Part shown: positions 1 to 11,900 of the stretch, one piece after another
How positions within the stretch are numbered: position 1 is the first letter of the stretch
How the letters are laid out: each line of letters opens with the position of its first letter
Source: Patiria pectinifera
Taxonomy: Eukaryota > Echinodermata > Asteroidea > Valvatida > Asterinidae
Assembly (NCBI GenBank): GCA_029964075.1
Contig: CM057147.1
Span: forward strand, 14,467,513-14,531,512
DNA length: 64,000 nt
Direction: 5' to 3'
The notes under the pieces: generated by a model
What the model was told of the DNA's origin: nothing
The model's input: the letters and a program-made list of their open reading frames with translations, nothing else
Database searches by the model: none
Made by a program: the position numbers and the translations under genes

Positions 1-655
1 TTATGGCAGGTTTAATTTTCTCCATGATGACAAAATACGGTTTTCGGGTGACTACAACATTGGTTTGTCTTAATTTTTTTTATAGACCTGATGGATATGG
101 ACTCAACAATAAATAAGAGAAATTTCAAATCACCACGACAGGTACTTAATGAGTTTTTGTTCAAGCAACGCGCAGGTAGTTTCTGTGTGTTCAATAGTCA
201 GGAGTATTTTCTGTACACTGGGACGTCTTTATGGCAGGTTTTTCTGTGATAATAACAATGGTGTTTTTTTGTGACTACAAAGTTGGTTTGTCTTAATATT
301 GTAAAGGCCTTATGGACATGAGCAACGCGTAGATTGTTTCTTCGTGCTCAATAGTCAGGAGTGTGTTCTTTACACTGGGACGTCTTTGTGGCAGGTTTTT
401 TCCATGATGACAAAATAAGGTTTTGGGGTGAGTACAACATTGGTTTGTTTCAATACTTTATAGGCCTGATGAATATGTGTTCAACAATAATTAAAAGAAA
501 TTTCAAACAGTACAAAGGGTATTTCATGAGTTATTGTTCAAGCAACGCGTAGGTTATTTCTGTGTGTTCAATAGTCAGGAGTATGTTCTGTACACTGGGA
601 AGTGTTTACGTGAGGTTTTCTCCATGATGACAAAATAAGGTTTTGGGGTGACTAA
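1..655. repeat. Tandem repeat, unit about 160-220 bases
   Basis: Three full or shortened copies and one partial copy of the same unit follow each other. Landmarks recur in the same order: TCCATGATGACAAAATA, GGTTTGTCTTAAT, GCAACGCG, CAATAGTCAGGAGT and TACACTGGGA. The last landmark falls at about 214, 371 and 591, so the periods are about 157 and 220 bases; the middle copy has lost roughly 60 bases. The array runs off the left edge, so its true length is unknown. I see no coding potential in it. Confidence 0.85.
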
Positions 656-780
656 TTTTTTTTTTATCAAGCACAATGTGAAACAAACCACTTAAAAACG
701 CACCCGAAACGTGTACATGTGTACGTGTACGCATAATCTTTGCGCTGACAAAAACAAAATGTTGGCTTCTATAAAAGTGG

Positions 781-851
781 GGCGCGGTGGCCAAGTTGTA
801 AGGCGCTGTCTCGTAAACAGAAGATCGAGGGTTCGAACCCCTCTCGTGCCT
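781..851 (+). tRNA. tRNA-Thr (anticodon CGT)
   Basis: The 71 bases fold as a complete cloverleaf. The acceptor stem GGCGCGG pairs with TCGTGCC (7 pairs, two of them G-T). The D stem is GCC/GGC. The anticodon loop CTCGTAA carries CGT on a CTGT/ACAG stem. The T arm is GAGGG-TTCGAAC-CCCTC, and the discriminator base is T. Box A (TGGCCAAGTTG) and box B (GGTTCGAACCC) fit polymerase III promoters, and TATAAAAG lies just upstream at 770-777. The sequence is close to the vertebrate tRNA-Thr-CGT as I remember it. There is no intron. A SINE head is the alternative, but no SINE tail follows. Confidence 0.88.
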
Positions 852-1769
852 TTCATGTTTTGAAACCTTATGTGGGTTAAGTAACGAGATCATGACATGT
901 TGATTTTGGTATCCAGTTAAACCAGGCATGCCGTGAATCTTCCTGTTTAAACATGATTCCTTGGTTTTTTGTTGCCCAAATTTCCGCGTTCATATTTGAG
1001 CCTGTTTTAGGGCTTTTCCCCTGTTTTTGCACAAGTTACCTTTTTTTTCATTAAAATTCATTCTCATCCTTGAGTCGATTCCACCGTTATTATACGTGTT
1101 TACATGAATTACCAGGATGTTTGTATATTTTTTTATTAGAATAGAAGGTTAAACTAGTTGCGTTCAGATTGCGATGCGCGGTACGTTTGAGTACCGTACT
1201 ATGGGTGTTTCACAAATCCAGGCTTCTTTCCATTTAGGCCTCAGGCGTGCAATTTAGTCAAGGAGCTAAAATTGAGGACAAGGTTTGACAAACGTCGATT
1301 TCCACGAACTGCACGATGAAAACGTTTTGCACAACGCGAGTTCACGTTGATTGGGAGAATCGTCATGTTTGTTTGTGTGCTTTTCCTTCTCGGGAATATC
1401 AGAGAAATCAGCTTTTGAAATCCAAAATATGATGGATATGTAGGCTTTGGTAAGTGCCTAGTGTGCACTAATCACGACAAAATTGATAATTATTGTCAGG
1501 TTTGGTTGTGAATGTGAACCGGGAATGATCGATGATCGGGACTTAAAGTACGCGGTCCTAAATTCTACGCACTCACCAATTTGTGTGTGACAATGCGCGC
1601 ATGTTGCAAGCGTTACCTGCGCAGATTATGGAGGGTCGAGGATACATGAAAATTCTGCCATGATCATGATAATTCCGGTAAAAGTGTATTTTAGGACACC
1701 TTAATTTTTACCTGAAGTTCCAATCAAAAACTTTTGCAAATAAATGTCAATTTTAAAAGGCAGTGTAGG
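852..1769. other. Gene-free stretch
   Basis: I see no exon, RNA gene or clear repeat here. It is ordinary AT-rich non-coding sequence between the tRNA gene and the first foldback element. Confidence 0.5.
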
Positions 1770-2435
1770 CCTAGGCGAATGTCAGACAAGTTGACCGTTG
1801 AGACAACTCGACTCGGGACGGTCGACCGTTGAGACAACTCGACCGTTGAGACAAGTCGACTGTTGAGACATCTCGACTTGGGACAACTCGACCGTTGAGA
1901 CAGCTCGACTTACATGACTTAATGGAAATGTATACACGTGGAGCGGAAAAAGTTGCACAAATTTGTGGCAGGACCGGTCCCGGGCGCGGCGCAGGCATAC
2001 TCGATGCACAGAGAGCCTTCCGATCCGGTGGCCCATCCGGGCCGCACGCGGGCACGTCAACCGACGCGGCAAGTGCGGGGATGCACAGGCCCGGCACAAA
2101 CGATGTCACCGTGCACGGTACGGCCACGTTATCCGGGAATGTGTGCACAGGCCCGGCAAAAACGAACGATGTGCACAGACAATCACGCTGCGCTTTATCG
2201 GCTCTGCTATATGCAACAACAAAAAACTCATGTATCTAAACTCCCCAACGGCAATCAGCCGCCGTCAAAATCCCCGGTACTTTCCCCAAAACTAGGCCCA
2301 AAAACATGCAAGTCGACTTGTCTTTCCATTTATCACACATACGGTGAGTTGTCTCAACGGTCGAGTTGTCTCAACGGTCGACTTGTCCCGAGTCGAGTTG
2401 TCTCAACGGTCGACTTGTCTGACCCCTGGCCTAGG
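1770..2435. mobile_element. Foldback element with tandem-repeat arms
   Basis: The termini are inverted: CCTAGGC-5 bases-TCAGACAAG on the left and its reverse complement on the right. Each arm is a run of 17-18 base tandem repeats, with consensus near ACAACTCGACCGTTGAG on the left (about 1782-1910) and CTCAACGGTCGAGTTGT on the right (about 2340-2420). The roughly 400-base GC-rich core (1915-2310) holds short overlapping open frames in several phases that match no family I know. This layout is that of Foldback-type DNA transposons. Confidence 0.8.
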
Positions 2436-2790
2436 CAGTTTATTATAATTTGACCATTTTCTTAGCAATCCCCATTCGTTTTGTATTTCTTCTTTCTCAA
2501 GGGATGTCCACTCCGTATCCCTGTAGCCGGCGACAGGGTAGTTAGTTTGGACTATTGTAGTTGTATTGGCAAAGACTGACAATGGTACAAATAACGTATG
2601 GTGAAAATAGCATGTTAAATGCATTGAAGAATGCATTGAACATCGAATCTCAATCTACCAATTCAATGTTCAGAAAGTTTTCTTTTTCCCTGCTGCATCA
2701 GTTTTATAGTGATGTTCAGTCTACTGTTATTTCCTCAGCCTTCAGAGTGTTGTCATTTTAGCTGTGCGATCAGACCACTTGCTGAAAACC

Positions 2791-2916
2791 ATGGCATTGG
2801 TAAAAGTTGGTGAGAAAGCTCTTCGTGCCCACCCAAGTGGTGATGAAAACGAGTCCACCGATTCTAAGGAGAGAAAACCGGCCAAGAAAGTTTTAGATGA
2901 AGAGTCCTATCTGGAG
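2791..2916 (+). CDS. ESS2: ESS2 exon 1 (start codon)
   Basis: It encodes 42 residues ending in VLDEESYLE, followed by the donor GAG|GTTTGT (phase 0). The N-terminus is basic and polar, as in other ESS2 proteins, and the conserved block begins only at VLDEE. Confidence 0.85.
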
Positions 2917-5900
2917 GTTTGTCTTTTCTTTGATTTGTTGTTTGAAACTTTTACTTTGACGTCCCCACTCAAGACAATTGCGAAGACCATATATCTTGAC
3001 AGTAGACCTCACTTTTTGGTGTAATTGCCTGGCTTAACCATTTATTTTTCGGAATAAGGGGATTTGTTCAGCAATGTGGAAATTGTGACTCGCAGTTTTC
3101 TGGGCTATCAAAGTCTGTGGGCTATCAAAGTAAAATGTTTCCAAAGACAATAGGTCAATGAAAGTTATCAACTTAGAGTAAAGGACCTTTTGTTACGCAA
3201 AACCAGCATGTGCAACCCGATAATATTGCACTAGTGACTCGGTGTCCAAACTTGGGAAAGATTGCTGGTGTGGTTGTGATGCTGAGATATTGAGTAATTC
3301 TGTTTTATAAACACCAAGCATGATCTGATACACTGTGCCCTCTGGAGACGTGCACACAATAGGGAACAAAATGCGTCTCCACAGGGCAATTTCTATAGAT
3401 GAATACGTCTCCACAAGGTTTTCACGAAAAAGATATATGGATTTTACTCAAAAATTAGGAATATCCAAGGTGGGTTGATCTGTTGCAAACGGAAGAGTTT
3501 TAGAAAAGGGATATTCATTCCGAATTTCAGCCAAGGAAATTAATTCTGGTTAAAATAAGAGCATTTTGAAACTTCGCTTTCAAACTCGAAAACTTAACTA
3601 CACGAGAACAAAGAAATGTCTCCACAAGAATACAAATTTCAGTATTACTGTGCACATAAGGTTAATCGAAAAAATGCCTGTGATTAGACCAGTCAGCGTG
3701 TGGTACTCCAGACATGCACAGAAAAAGTGGACTGGCGAGACTTGCATGCTCTATGGTAATTTCTGTTATTACTTGTTTCTACTTTCCAAACCCACCCCCC
3801 CCCCCCATTCAGGATCTGGAGAAGATCATACAGAGGGATTTCTTCCCTGACGTCTCCAAGCTGAAGGCCCAGAAGGAATACTTGGAGGCCAGGGAGCGTA
3901 ATGACCTAGTACGGATGAGAGAGTTAGCTCTGAAGTACGCTGGCGCTGGGCAGACAAGACCTGACACTGCAACACCAGCACCTTGTAAGCATGGCTAATC
4001 GTTGGAAGTTTTCCAAGCAGAAATTGCTCACTCTGACTTCCCACAACTGCAAAATCTATGTTCCAGAGTTGTAGTTGGATCACGGATCCTCTACACAATG
4101 ATAACGACTTCCCCAAATTTCTGGTTAGAGGTGTGATATGGCACTTGTGAGTCGTGCATGCGCGTGCGCGAGACTCGGCGCGCAACTGCTGTCTTTCAGT
4201 GGTGAAATTTCTGTCAGGACGCCAGCTGTCGGCGATCATGGCATGCACGCATTGTTCTACATGTTCTCTGCATTGTTCTATGTTCTATGCGGCGTATCAC
4301 GCATGTAGACAATCCGTTCCGTATTTTGTTCACAAGATCAGATGAGTCATTTATCCTTGTGTAGAGGTCTGGGATGCAGCACATTGGATTTTAAGCACTG
4401 TATATCCCCTCAACAGAGAAAAGAGACAGAGAGATTGACCGACAAACACCCCCTGAGTATTAATCCTAACCCTCATTCTTCCAAAGTCCTTTGGGCAGTT
4501 TTGGGGGATTTTGGAGGATTGAGGCTGAATGCAACAATTTAGAAATTTGAAGGATAGTGGAGAATTGAGGGCACATGGACATTCGGTATCGGTTGATTTT
4601 GGAGGATTGAGGCTGAAGGTGTTTGAAGAAGAGGAGGATTTTGGAGGATTGAGGCTGGATGCATTTTGAGAGGCAGGGCTGTTGAGGGATTTTGAAGGAT
4701 TGAGGCAGTGGGTATCCTTCATTTGAACATGACATTGCAAACTTTTGGAGGATTGTGGAGGATTGAGGATGGTTCCCAACAAATAGGGCCTGGGGGGTTA
4801 GGGTTAAAGTTGAACATCAAATGACCTGTTGCAAAAGGCCTTCTTGCAAAAGGCCGTGTTGATTCATCACGCAGTCTCAGTGTGTAGCTTCTGCTAAATG
4901 TGCTTTGCTTCTTTGCCAGGGATGAAGTCAAGTCCATTACAAGTCCCTGCAAGTCCATCACAAGTCACCCAGTCCCAACTCTGTATCTGTATCTGTATCA
5001 TTATAGTCGGTAAATCATCCGTGGGGAAACATCACATCAACTTAGAGAGAAGACAATGAGAAGAAATTACAATTTTAGAGGTGGGAGGAAAAGCCCAGAA
5101 TATATCACAGTGAAAACCCATGGAATCAGGCAGGGACTGAAAACCCAATCCGCATATTGACCCTGGCGGGATCCGAACCCGGGTCACAGCGGTGGAAGGC
5201 GAGGAAAGTACCGCTACGACAACCTGACTCCCTAGTCAACTCAAGTCAACTCACAAGCTGAGCTTTGACAAAGGCATTCCTTTGTGATTGTTCATCCACT
5301 GTTTCTTGCAATTGGACTTATGAATGAACTTGTGATTTACTTGTGACTGGACTTGTGATGGATTCGACAACATATCTGGTCTGTACTGTTTCGTCGCACG
5401 CCGGCACGTGTCGTGAAACTAATGATGGCCTTGTCTGAAGGCTATGTCACCTGTTAACCGGTGAAGGTTGAGTTTATTTTGAGAATAACGGACTTCACGG
5501 GTTTAAATTTTAGTTGACCACAATGCCAGGCAGGGGCCAATTTCACGGCGCTGCTAAGCACAAAAATTTGCTTAGCACAAAAAAGTCTGGCTTATAAAAG
5601 CAGGCTACCAGCTAAACCTCCACTTGATGTACATGTATATTGCTTGTGATTAGTATTTAGCTGTTGATTGCTTAACATGAAAATCACATGGAGTTGTGGC
5701 TGATAACCTGCTTTTATAAGCCAGACTTTTTTGTGCTAAGCACAATTTTGAGCTTAGCAGCACCGTGAAGTTGGGCTCAGGTCGAAGCCATCACCCAGGG
5801 GCTACAGAGTCATATTTCCAGCCTTGGTCGGTCGCTCTGGTTCGCTGACAGATGTTTTCCAGCCTGTGTCGTTGCAGGTTCTTCAGTCATCCGATCTGAC

Positions 5901-8900
5901 TTTCGGTAAACTTTGGCGTGTATACACGTCCCCCAGCGCAAACTAGTTAAAGAGTCCAGTGTTGTTATAACCTTCATAAAGCTTGCAGTTATTTATTGGA
6001 ATTGACCTTAGGCCAAAAAAAAAAGTCTCCAGTTTCTGGTATGGAGCTTGCCCAAAAAGTGGTGCGGTGACGCGGCTTTTTTTTTTTTTTTACCTGATTT
6101 TTTTGCTTCAAATGTCGGCTGATGACTGCAAATGGTGCCCGACTAAACTTAGTGCAAATATATGGGAGTCCAGAGAGGCCACATAAAGCTTATTCTCGAC
6201 CATAACCCCATCTAAAAACACGTTAAAATTGTGCAGCAGCAGGATTCCAGTCAAACCAGTGATTTTGGCGGTTTTGAGACATCATCTTTCATTGGAAAAA
6301 AACCTTTTTCATTTTGCCGACGCGCATGGCTACGGCGATGCGCGCGCATACCAGAAACCAGAGACATTTTTGTTTGGCCTTAGCATGAAAATCACATGCA
6401 GTTTTGGCGGATAACCTGCTTTTATAAGCCAGACTTTTTTTGTGCTAAGCACATTTTTGAGATAAGCAGCGCCGTGAAATTGGGCCCAGGTCGAAGCCAT
6501 CACCCAGGGGCTGCAGGGTCATATTTCCGGCCTTGGTCGGTCGCTCTGGTTCGCTGACAGATATTTTCCAGCCTCGGTCATTGCAGGTTCTTCAGTCATC
6601 CGATCTGACTTTCGGAAAACTTTTGCGTGTATACACGTCCTAGTTAAACTAGTCAAACTAGTTAAAGAGTCCAATGTTGTTACAACCTTCGAAAAGCTTG
6701 CAGTTTTTTGTTGGAATTTACCTTAGCAATGGTTATTTTTTAATTTTTTTAAATTCTTTTGTGCACAGATGCTGAAGCCACTCCGGCCACGTTTGAGACG
6801 CCCGACGTGAACCCTCGACTCCAGACACCGTCCAATCAGGGAACAGATGCCCCGGCAAGGGAGAGGTTACCAAGGCAACAAAATGAAGAGAAAGATGATG
6901 CCAAGAAAGGTAGATCTCCAAAACCTCTAGGAGTTATTTCACTTTTGAAGAACAAACCGTACCATCGGATCTCTGAGAGAAGTTCATGTTGTTTTTGATG
7001 GGCCCTAGTATGGTTAAGTTGCAAGAGAAGTAGCACTAACGAGCTTTGGCCACCTGAATTCTATATTACATAGTACAGTGTTCTCCAACCTGTAAAAATA
7101 CCCTGGTGCCCTGTCATGCTTTCTGAGGCACCGGCCATGCTTCAAAAGTTTTTGCATGTTCGAAAAGTTGCCGCCATGCTTTCAAAAAATTTTTAAAAAA
7201 TAATAAAAAAACAAAAACAAGTGGGACTACCCTTACCCTCCAGGGTATATTTTGGCCAGAAACTCTGCCAAAAGCAGTAACATGCAGCACTTGTGACATT
7301 GACAATCCTGCCCATTGTAGCAATCTATCAGGTCAAAAGTCTCAAGGCCAAACTGCCTCAGAGTCCCTGGTCACTGATGTATTATAAAAAAAATGATGCT
7401 GAGCCAGTATTGTACTTAAACTGTAAGAAATGGCCCAAAAGCTGATATCGGCATCTGACCGTTGTGTGTATTTCTTTCCTACCATCATATAATTTGAGCC
7501 ACCCGGCCCTCAAACCCCAACTAACCACAGTCCATTCATTCCTGGTATCCTCCAGACAATAGCCATTTAAAGGGAATGTACATCATTGGCTTTTGCTGTA
7601 ATTTTCAGAAATGAACTATTTGAGGGGTTAGTATAATAGATCAAATTTTGTTACACTGACATGTTTGAAGTTTTGTGTTCGTAAATGCTTGAAAAAAACA
7701 AGAAAAACAAAAATGTTTAAGTAGTCTGGTTCCCTGACTCCACTAAAGGTAAAATGGATCAATTTATAGATGTCGGAAAATTGTAAGGTAAGGGAACCAG
7801 TCTAGCTGGCCTGCAACCGTTCATGAACATGTAACCAATAGCAAACAAAATTTGGACTGAAAACAAGTTGTAAATTTGGAGCAGTAGTTGAAAAATAGTT
7901 GGGTTTTTCCAACGGTGGTCGGCCGACCACCGTTGGAAATGCATACAAAAATACAATTTTCTTAAAAATGACTTCACACCAGGTGCCATAATTTTACAGG
8001 ATGCTTTAGACTGTCATTTACCAACATCCAAGTAAGGTATTTCGTAAAAACTTGGTAGTTTTATTTTTCGATGTTTGCAAATGTTGTATATTCCCTTTAA
8101 ACCACAGAGTTGCCCTGTGAAGGTCAAAACTGTTCCATTTGGTCACCAGTGATCCAGGGCAATCCCTATGTGAACAGCGCAATTGTATACGAGCCTATGT
8201 AAATGTGCACACATACAGTAGGTTTTCCCACCAATTTTAAGCTACCCTCTGGGGCCAGGCAAGTGACAACCCCTCTGGTGGATGTACAATGGTCCAAACT
8301 AGGATCTAGTGATAGACGACCTAAGGCACGCCTACCATGTGGCTGGGATAATTTAAAACATATAAATGTGAGTAGGCTTGATTCCATGCTGGCTCAGAAT
8401 ACTCCTTCATCTGGTAACTTGTACGTATATTTTAATCACTTGTTGGATTGCTCGTTTTCTAAGAGCTTATATTTTCACTTGGTGTTCGTTTCTCAGATCA
8501 GAGTAATTCGTCCCTGACCCTGGACAAATACCTGGCCAAGCACACGAGTGAAGACAACGCCGCGTTCGAGGAGATCATGGCCACGTCGGCTGAGAAGCAC
8601 CGGCAGAAGCACGCCTGGCTGTACGAGGCGGAGGAGACCCACCAGCAGGAGCAGCAGGACATGCTGGCCCTGGAAGGACCCAAGAGTATGAAACCCATTG
8701 AGGGGTCCTCAGTCACCACCTGGGGCTACAAGACCAAGAATGCTGTCATGTACGTCCCCGAAGGTACTGTCAAACTGTTAAAAGGTGTAGCCTTGTACAG
8801 CTGTTTTCACAAAATACAGTGCATTTGGGGGGGGGGGGGGGGGGTCAGGTTGGCTTAGCGGTACTTTCCTCGCCTTCCACCGCTGTGACCGGGGTACGCT

Positions 8901-11900
8901 GCCTGGGCCAGTACGTGGATTAGGTTTTCAGTCCCTACCTGATTCCGTGGGTTTTTGTCAGAATACTCTTCTGGACTATTCCTCCCACCTCTAAAACTGT
9001 AATTTCTTCACATTGTCTTCTCTTTTAATACTGGGACCCACGGGAGATCAGTGGATTCCACTGAATGGGCTACCCAGTTAAAATAAGAAATAATAAATAA
9101 ATAAATTCATGCCATGCATATGTTTTCACGCAATTTGTTGCACAGTTGCGCAATAAACTTGCAGTCGCTTTCACAAAACTTGGCATAGCTGTGAAACATT
9201 TGAAATCATTCAAACATCTTAGCCGGGGGTACTTACAGCTTTTATGATGGCTATTGGGGTCTGATTTCTGTTCGGTCACAAAACAGTTGTTGAATCACCT
9301 CAGCCTGGCATTTTGGAAGGAGTTTTGTCTGACTTTCTTCAAAAACAAAGCTGATAGTTTCTTGTATCAAAGACAAGTCGGGCACTGAAAGGATCCACGA
9401 TAATCTTAATTAGTCAGTAAAATAATCAGTTTTCACTCACTATGCCACAACTAACACCACCTAAAATGATTGCGTGAGTCATGATGATAATGATTTATAC
9501 ATTTATACTGCGCAAATTCCATAAGAATATGATGAAATGCGCATCACAGTTATTATCCCTGTTCATCAGGAATGACACCCTGCAGCAGCTGGAGATCAGC
9601 GCAATCTGGTCTCTACCTTCCCAGGTACCCATTTATACTCCTGGGTGGAGAGAGGCAATTGTAGTAAAGTGTCTTGCCCAAGAACACAAGCACCATGTTC
9701 CCTGTCGGGGTTCAAACCCATGTACCATGCACCTGAGTCGAACACCCTGACCATTGGACCACAGCACACCCCCCCCCCCAGTCATGCAATAACTTGTTGC
9801 GTAAGTTGCGGACTTACGCATTGCGAAATTTTGGTGAAATGTGTCATGGCTTACATGTGGCACAATGTGACATGTTGCATGACTTACAAAATAAAACGTA
9901 GTGTATTAGGCCAAAAAAAAAAATATTCGGTCTCTGGTCAGACCAAAGTTCCGGAATTGATGCGGCGACGCGGCTTTTTTTTCTTCTTTTTCTTCAAGCT
10001 TGGATTGTACAGACAAGGTGGGGTACTATTTTGCTTTTTTGGTGTCCTCATGTACATTGGTGTCCTCCATAATTTGCCTTGGTGCTCTCGATCATTTGCC
10101 TTGGTACAATTTCCCATTCCTTGGTGCTCTTTGGTAAAAAAAATTGAGGAGGTGCGGCAATAGAGGGTGCTGTTGGAGCTACCGCGGTACATTTTGGGGA
10201 AAAAAAGATTGACGCGCATGATTAAAATCGACGCGCGCGCTGACCAGAGACCGACTTATTTTTTTTTGTGGCCTTAGTGGGGTTAAGCCGTTATGTAAGG
10301 TTTTGTGAAATCGCATGTTGGTGCATCAAACCTAGTATTATTCTGTTGCTAACCCTACGTATTTTACTATCACCCAAAATGTTCTCCAGGACTTGAAGAA
10401 ACGCCCGAAGAGCAGATCTTCAAGAAGCCCACGGTGCAGCAGGTAGTGCACAAGAACACCCACTTCCAGGGCAACCCGTTCATTGTCAAAGCCGGCCAGA
10501 GCTCAACGCTGGCCAAGTCGGCCGCTGCCAAGGCCTCCATGAAGACTGGCAGAGTAGGGCATGATGGAAAGGAAATCAATTCATCGGACACGCCCAGAGT
10601 GAACGGGTTTAGCTTTGTGGGAACTCCCTCGCCTGTACCAGGTAGGTTGCAGTGTTGTAGTTGAGTACTTTTCCATTAGTACGAGTACAAGTTCGAGTAC
10701 TTTTCTATGAGTTATGTGTATGAGTACCTTGCCTTGAGTACAAGTACGAGTACAGGGTAATATGGTTCCCATGCGTACGAGTACCAAAAAAATACGCTCG
10801 AGTACAATGTACGAGTACAAGCACGAGTACTTTTGTACACGTGTTCTCGAGGGCTTTTTGCTGTCAAACTAGGCATTAACCCTCCTATGCAAACATACAT
10901 GTACATTCTGTGCCAAGTTGTCCTTGCAGTCAAAATCAACCAAGTGACTGTTTTCAACCCTTATGAGTTCCCAGCCCACATAAAGCAGGAATGACTGCCT
11001 TAGACTGATTAAGTAACTTGATACAGCTAATGCTTTGACTCCAGGTGAGTGATAAAACAGCTGTGATCACAACTTGCCTGCTTTGTCTGTTGACCCGTTT
11101 GACTAGTTGCAGTGCTTGCTTGAAATACGATCAGACTGCTGATGACTAGCCTTTGTTAAAAGTATAGCAGGGGAAGTGGACGTGAATTTTGACTGTCGTT
11201 GACTGCTTAATTAGCAATAGGGTTAAAAGCAAATGCAAAAGCCTCCCAAAAGGTAGAAATGGGTTCTATTCCTGCATATTCCACTTAGATGTTTTTTTAA
11301 TTTTTGCGAGAGAACATTTGCAAGAGTGAAAATATGAGTAGGAGCGCAGGTAATTTTTTTCTTGAGAGAACAAGCATGAGTGCATTCTCATAAGTAGAAG
11401 GACAAAGTTAAGTACCAAAAAATGTATGAGAATGAGTACGAGTACTACGATACAGCTAGGTAGAATGGCAGATTTGACCAAAGTCTCTCGGGATGTTATG
11501 TTTACATGTTTAAAGCTATAGTCCATCATTTGCAGCTATCTGAAAAGTAACTGGCGTAATTATTGTTGAAAAACATACTTGGTTGAAAGATAGTAAGGAG
11601 ACTAAACTCCCTGTGAAATTATTCTTTCTGGCAACCTGTCATTTTGAAGTAATCAACGAAAGAAGGCCTTTCCAACGGTGCTTCTTAAGACGCACCGTAG
11701 GAAATTTAAATTAGTAGTTCGTTTTGTTATTTGGCGAAGCGCGCGCAAGCATTTGCACGACGCACACGCGCGCGCGGTTGCTATAATTCGACGGATCAGT
11801 GCGCGACGTCACGTATAGCTGCAATTCAGAACAATTCAAAACATGATTCAGCAACTTTTGATTTGAAATTGAGATCCTAGAATGCTGTTTTTCTTGGAAT

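Noticed and set aside
1771..2453. Overlapping frames of 100-170 codons on both strands
   Set aside because: They lie in the arms and GC-rich core of a foldback element. All six frames are open for long stretches, and no family is recognised.
4460..4810. Interstitial telomere sequence (CCCTAA)
   Set aside because: Only one or two CCTAACCC copies occur, always at the edge of TTAA-bounded elements, so it is a transposon terminus.
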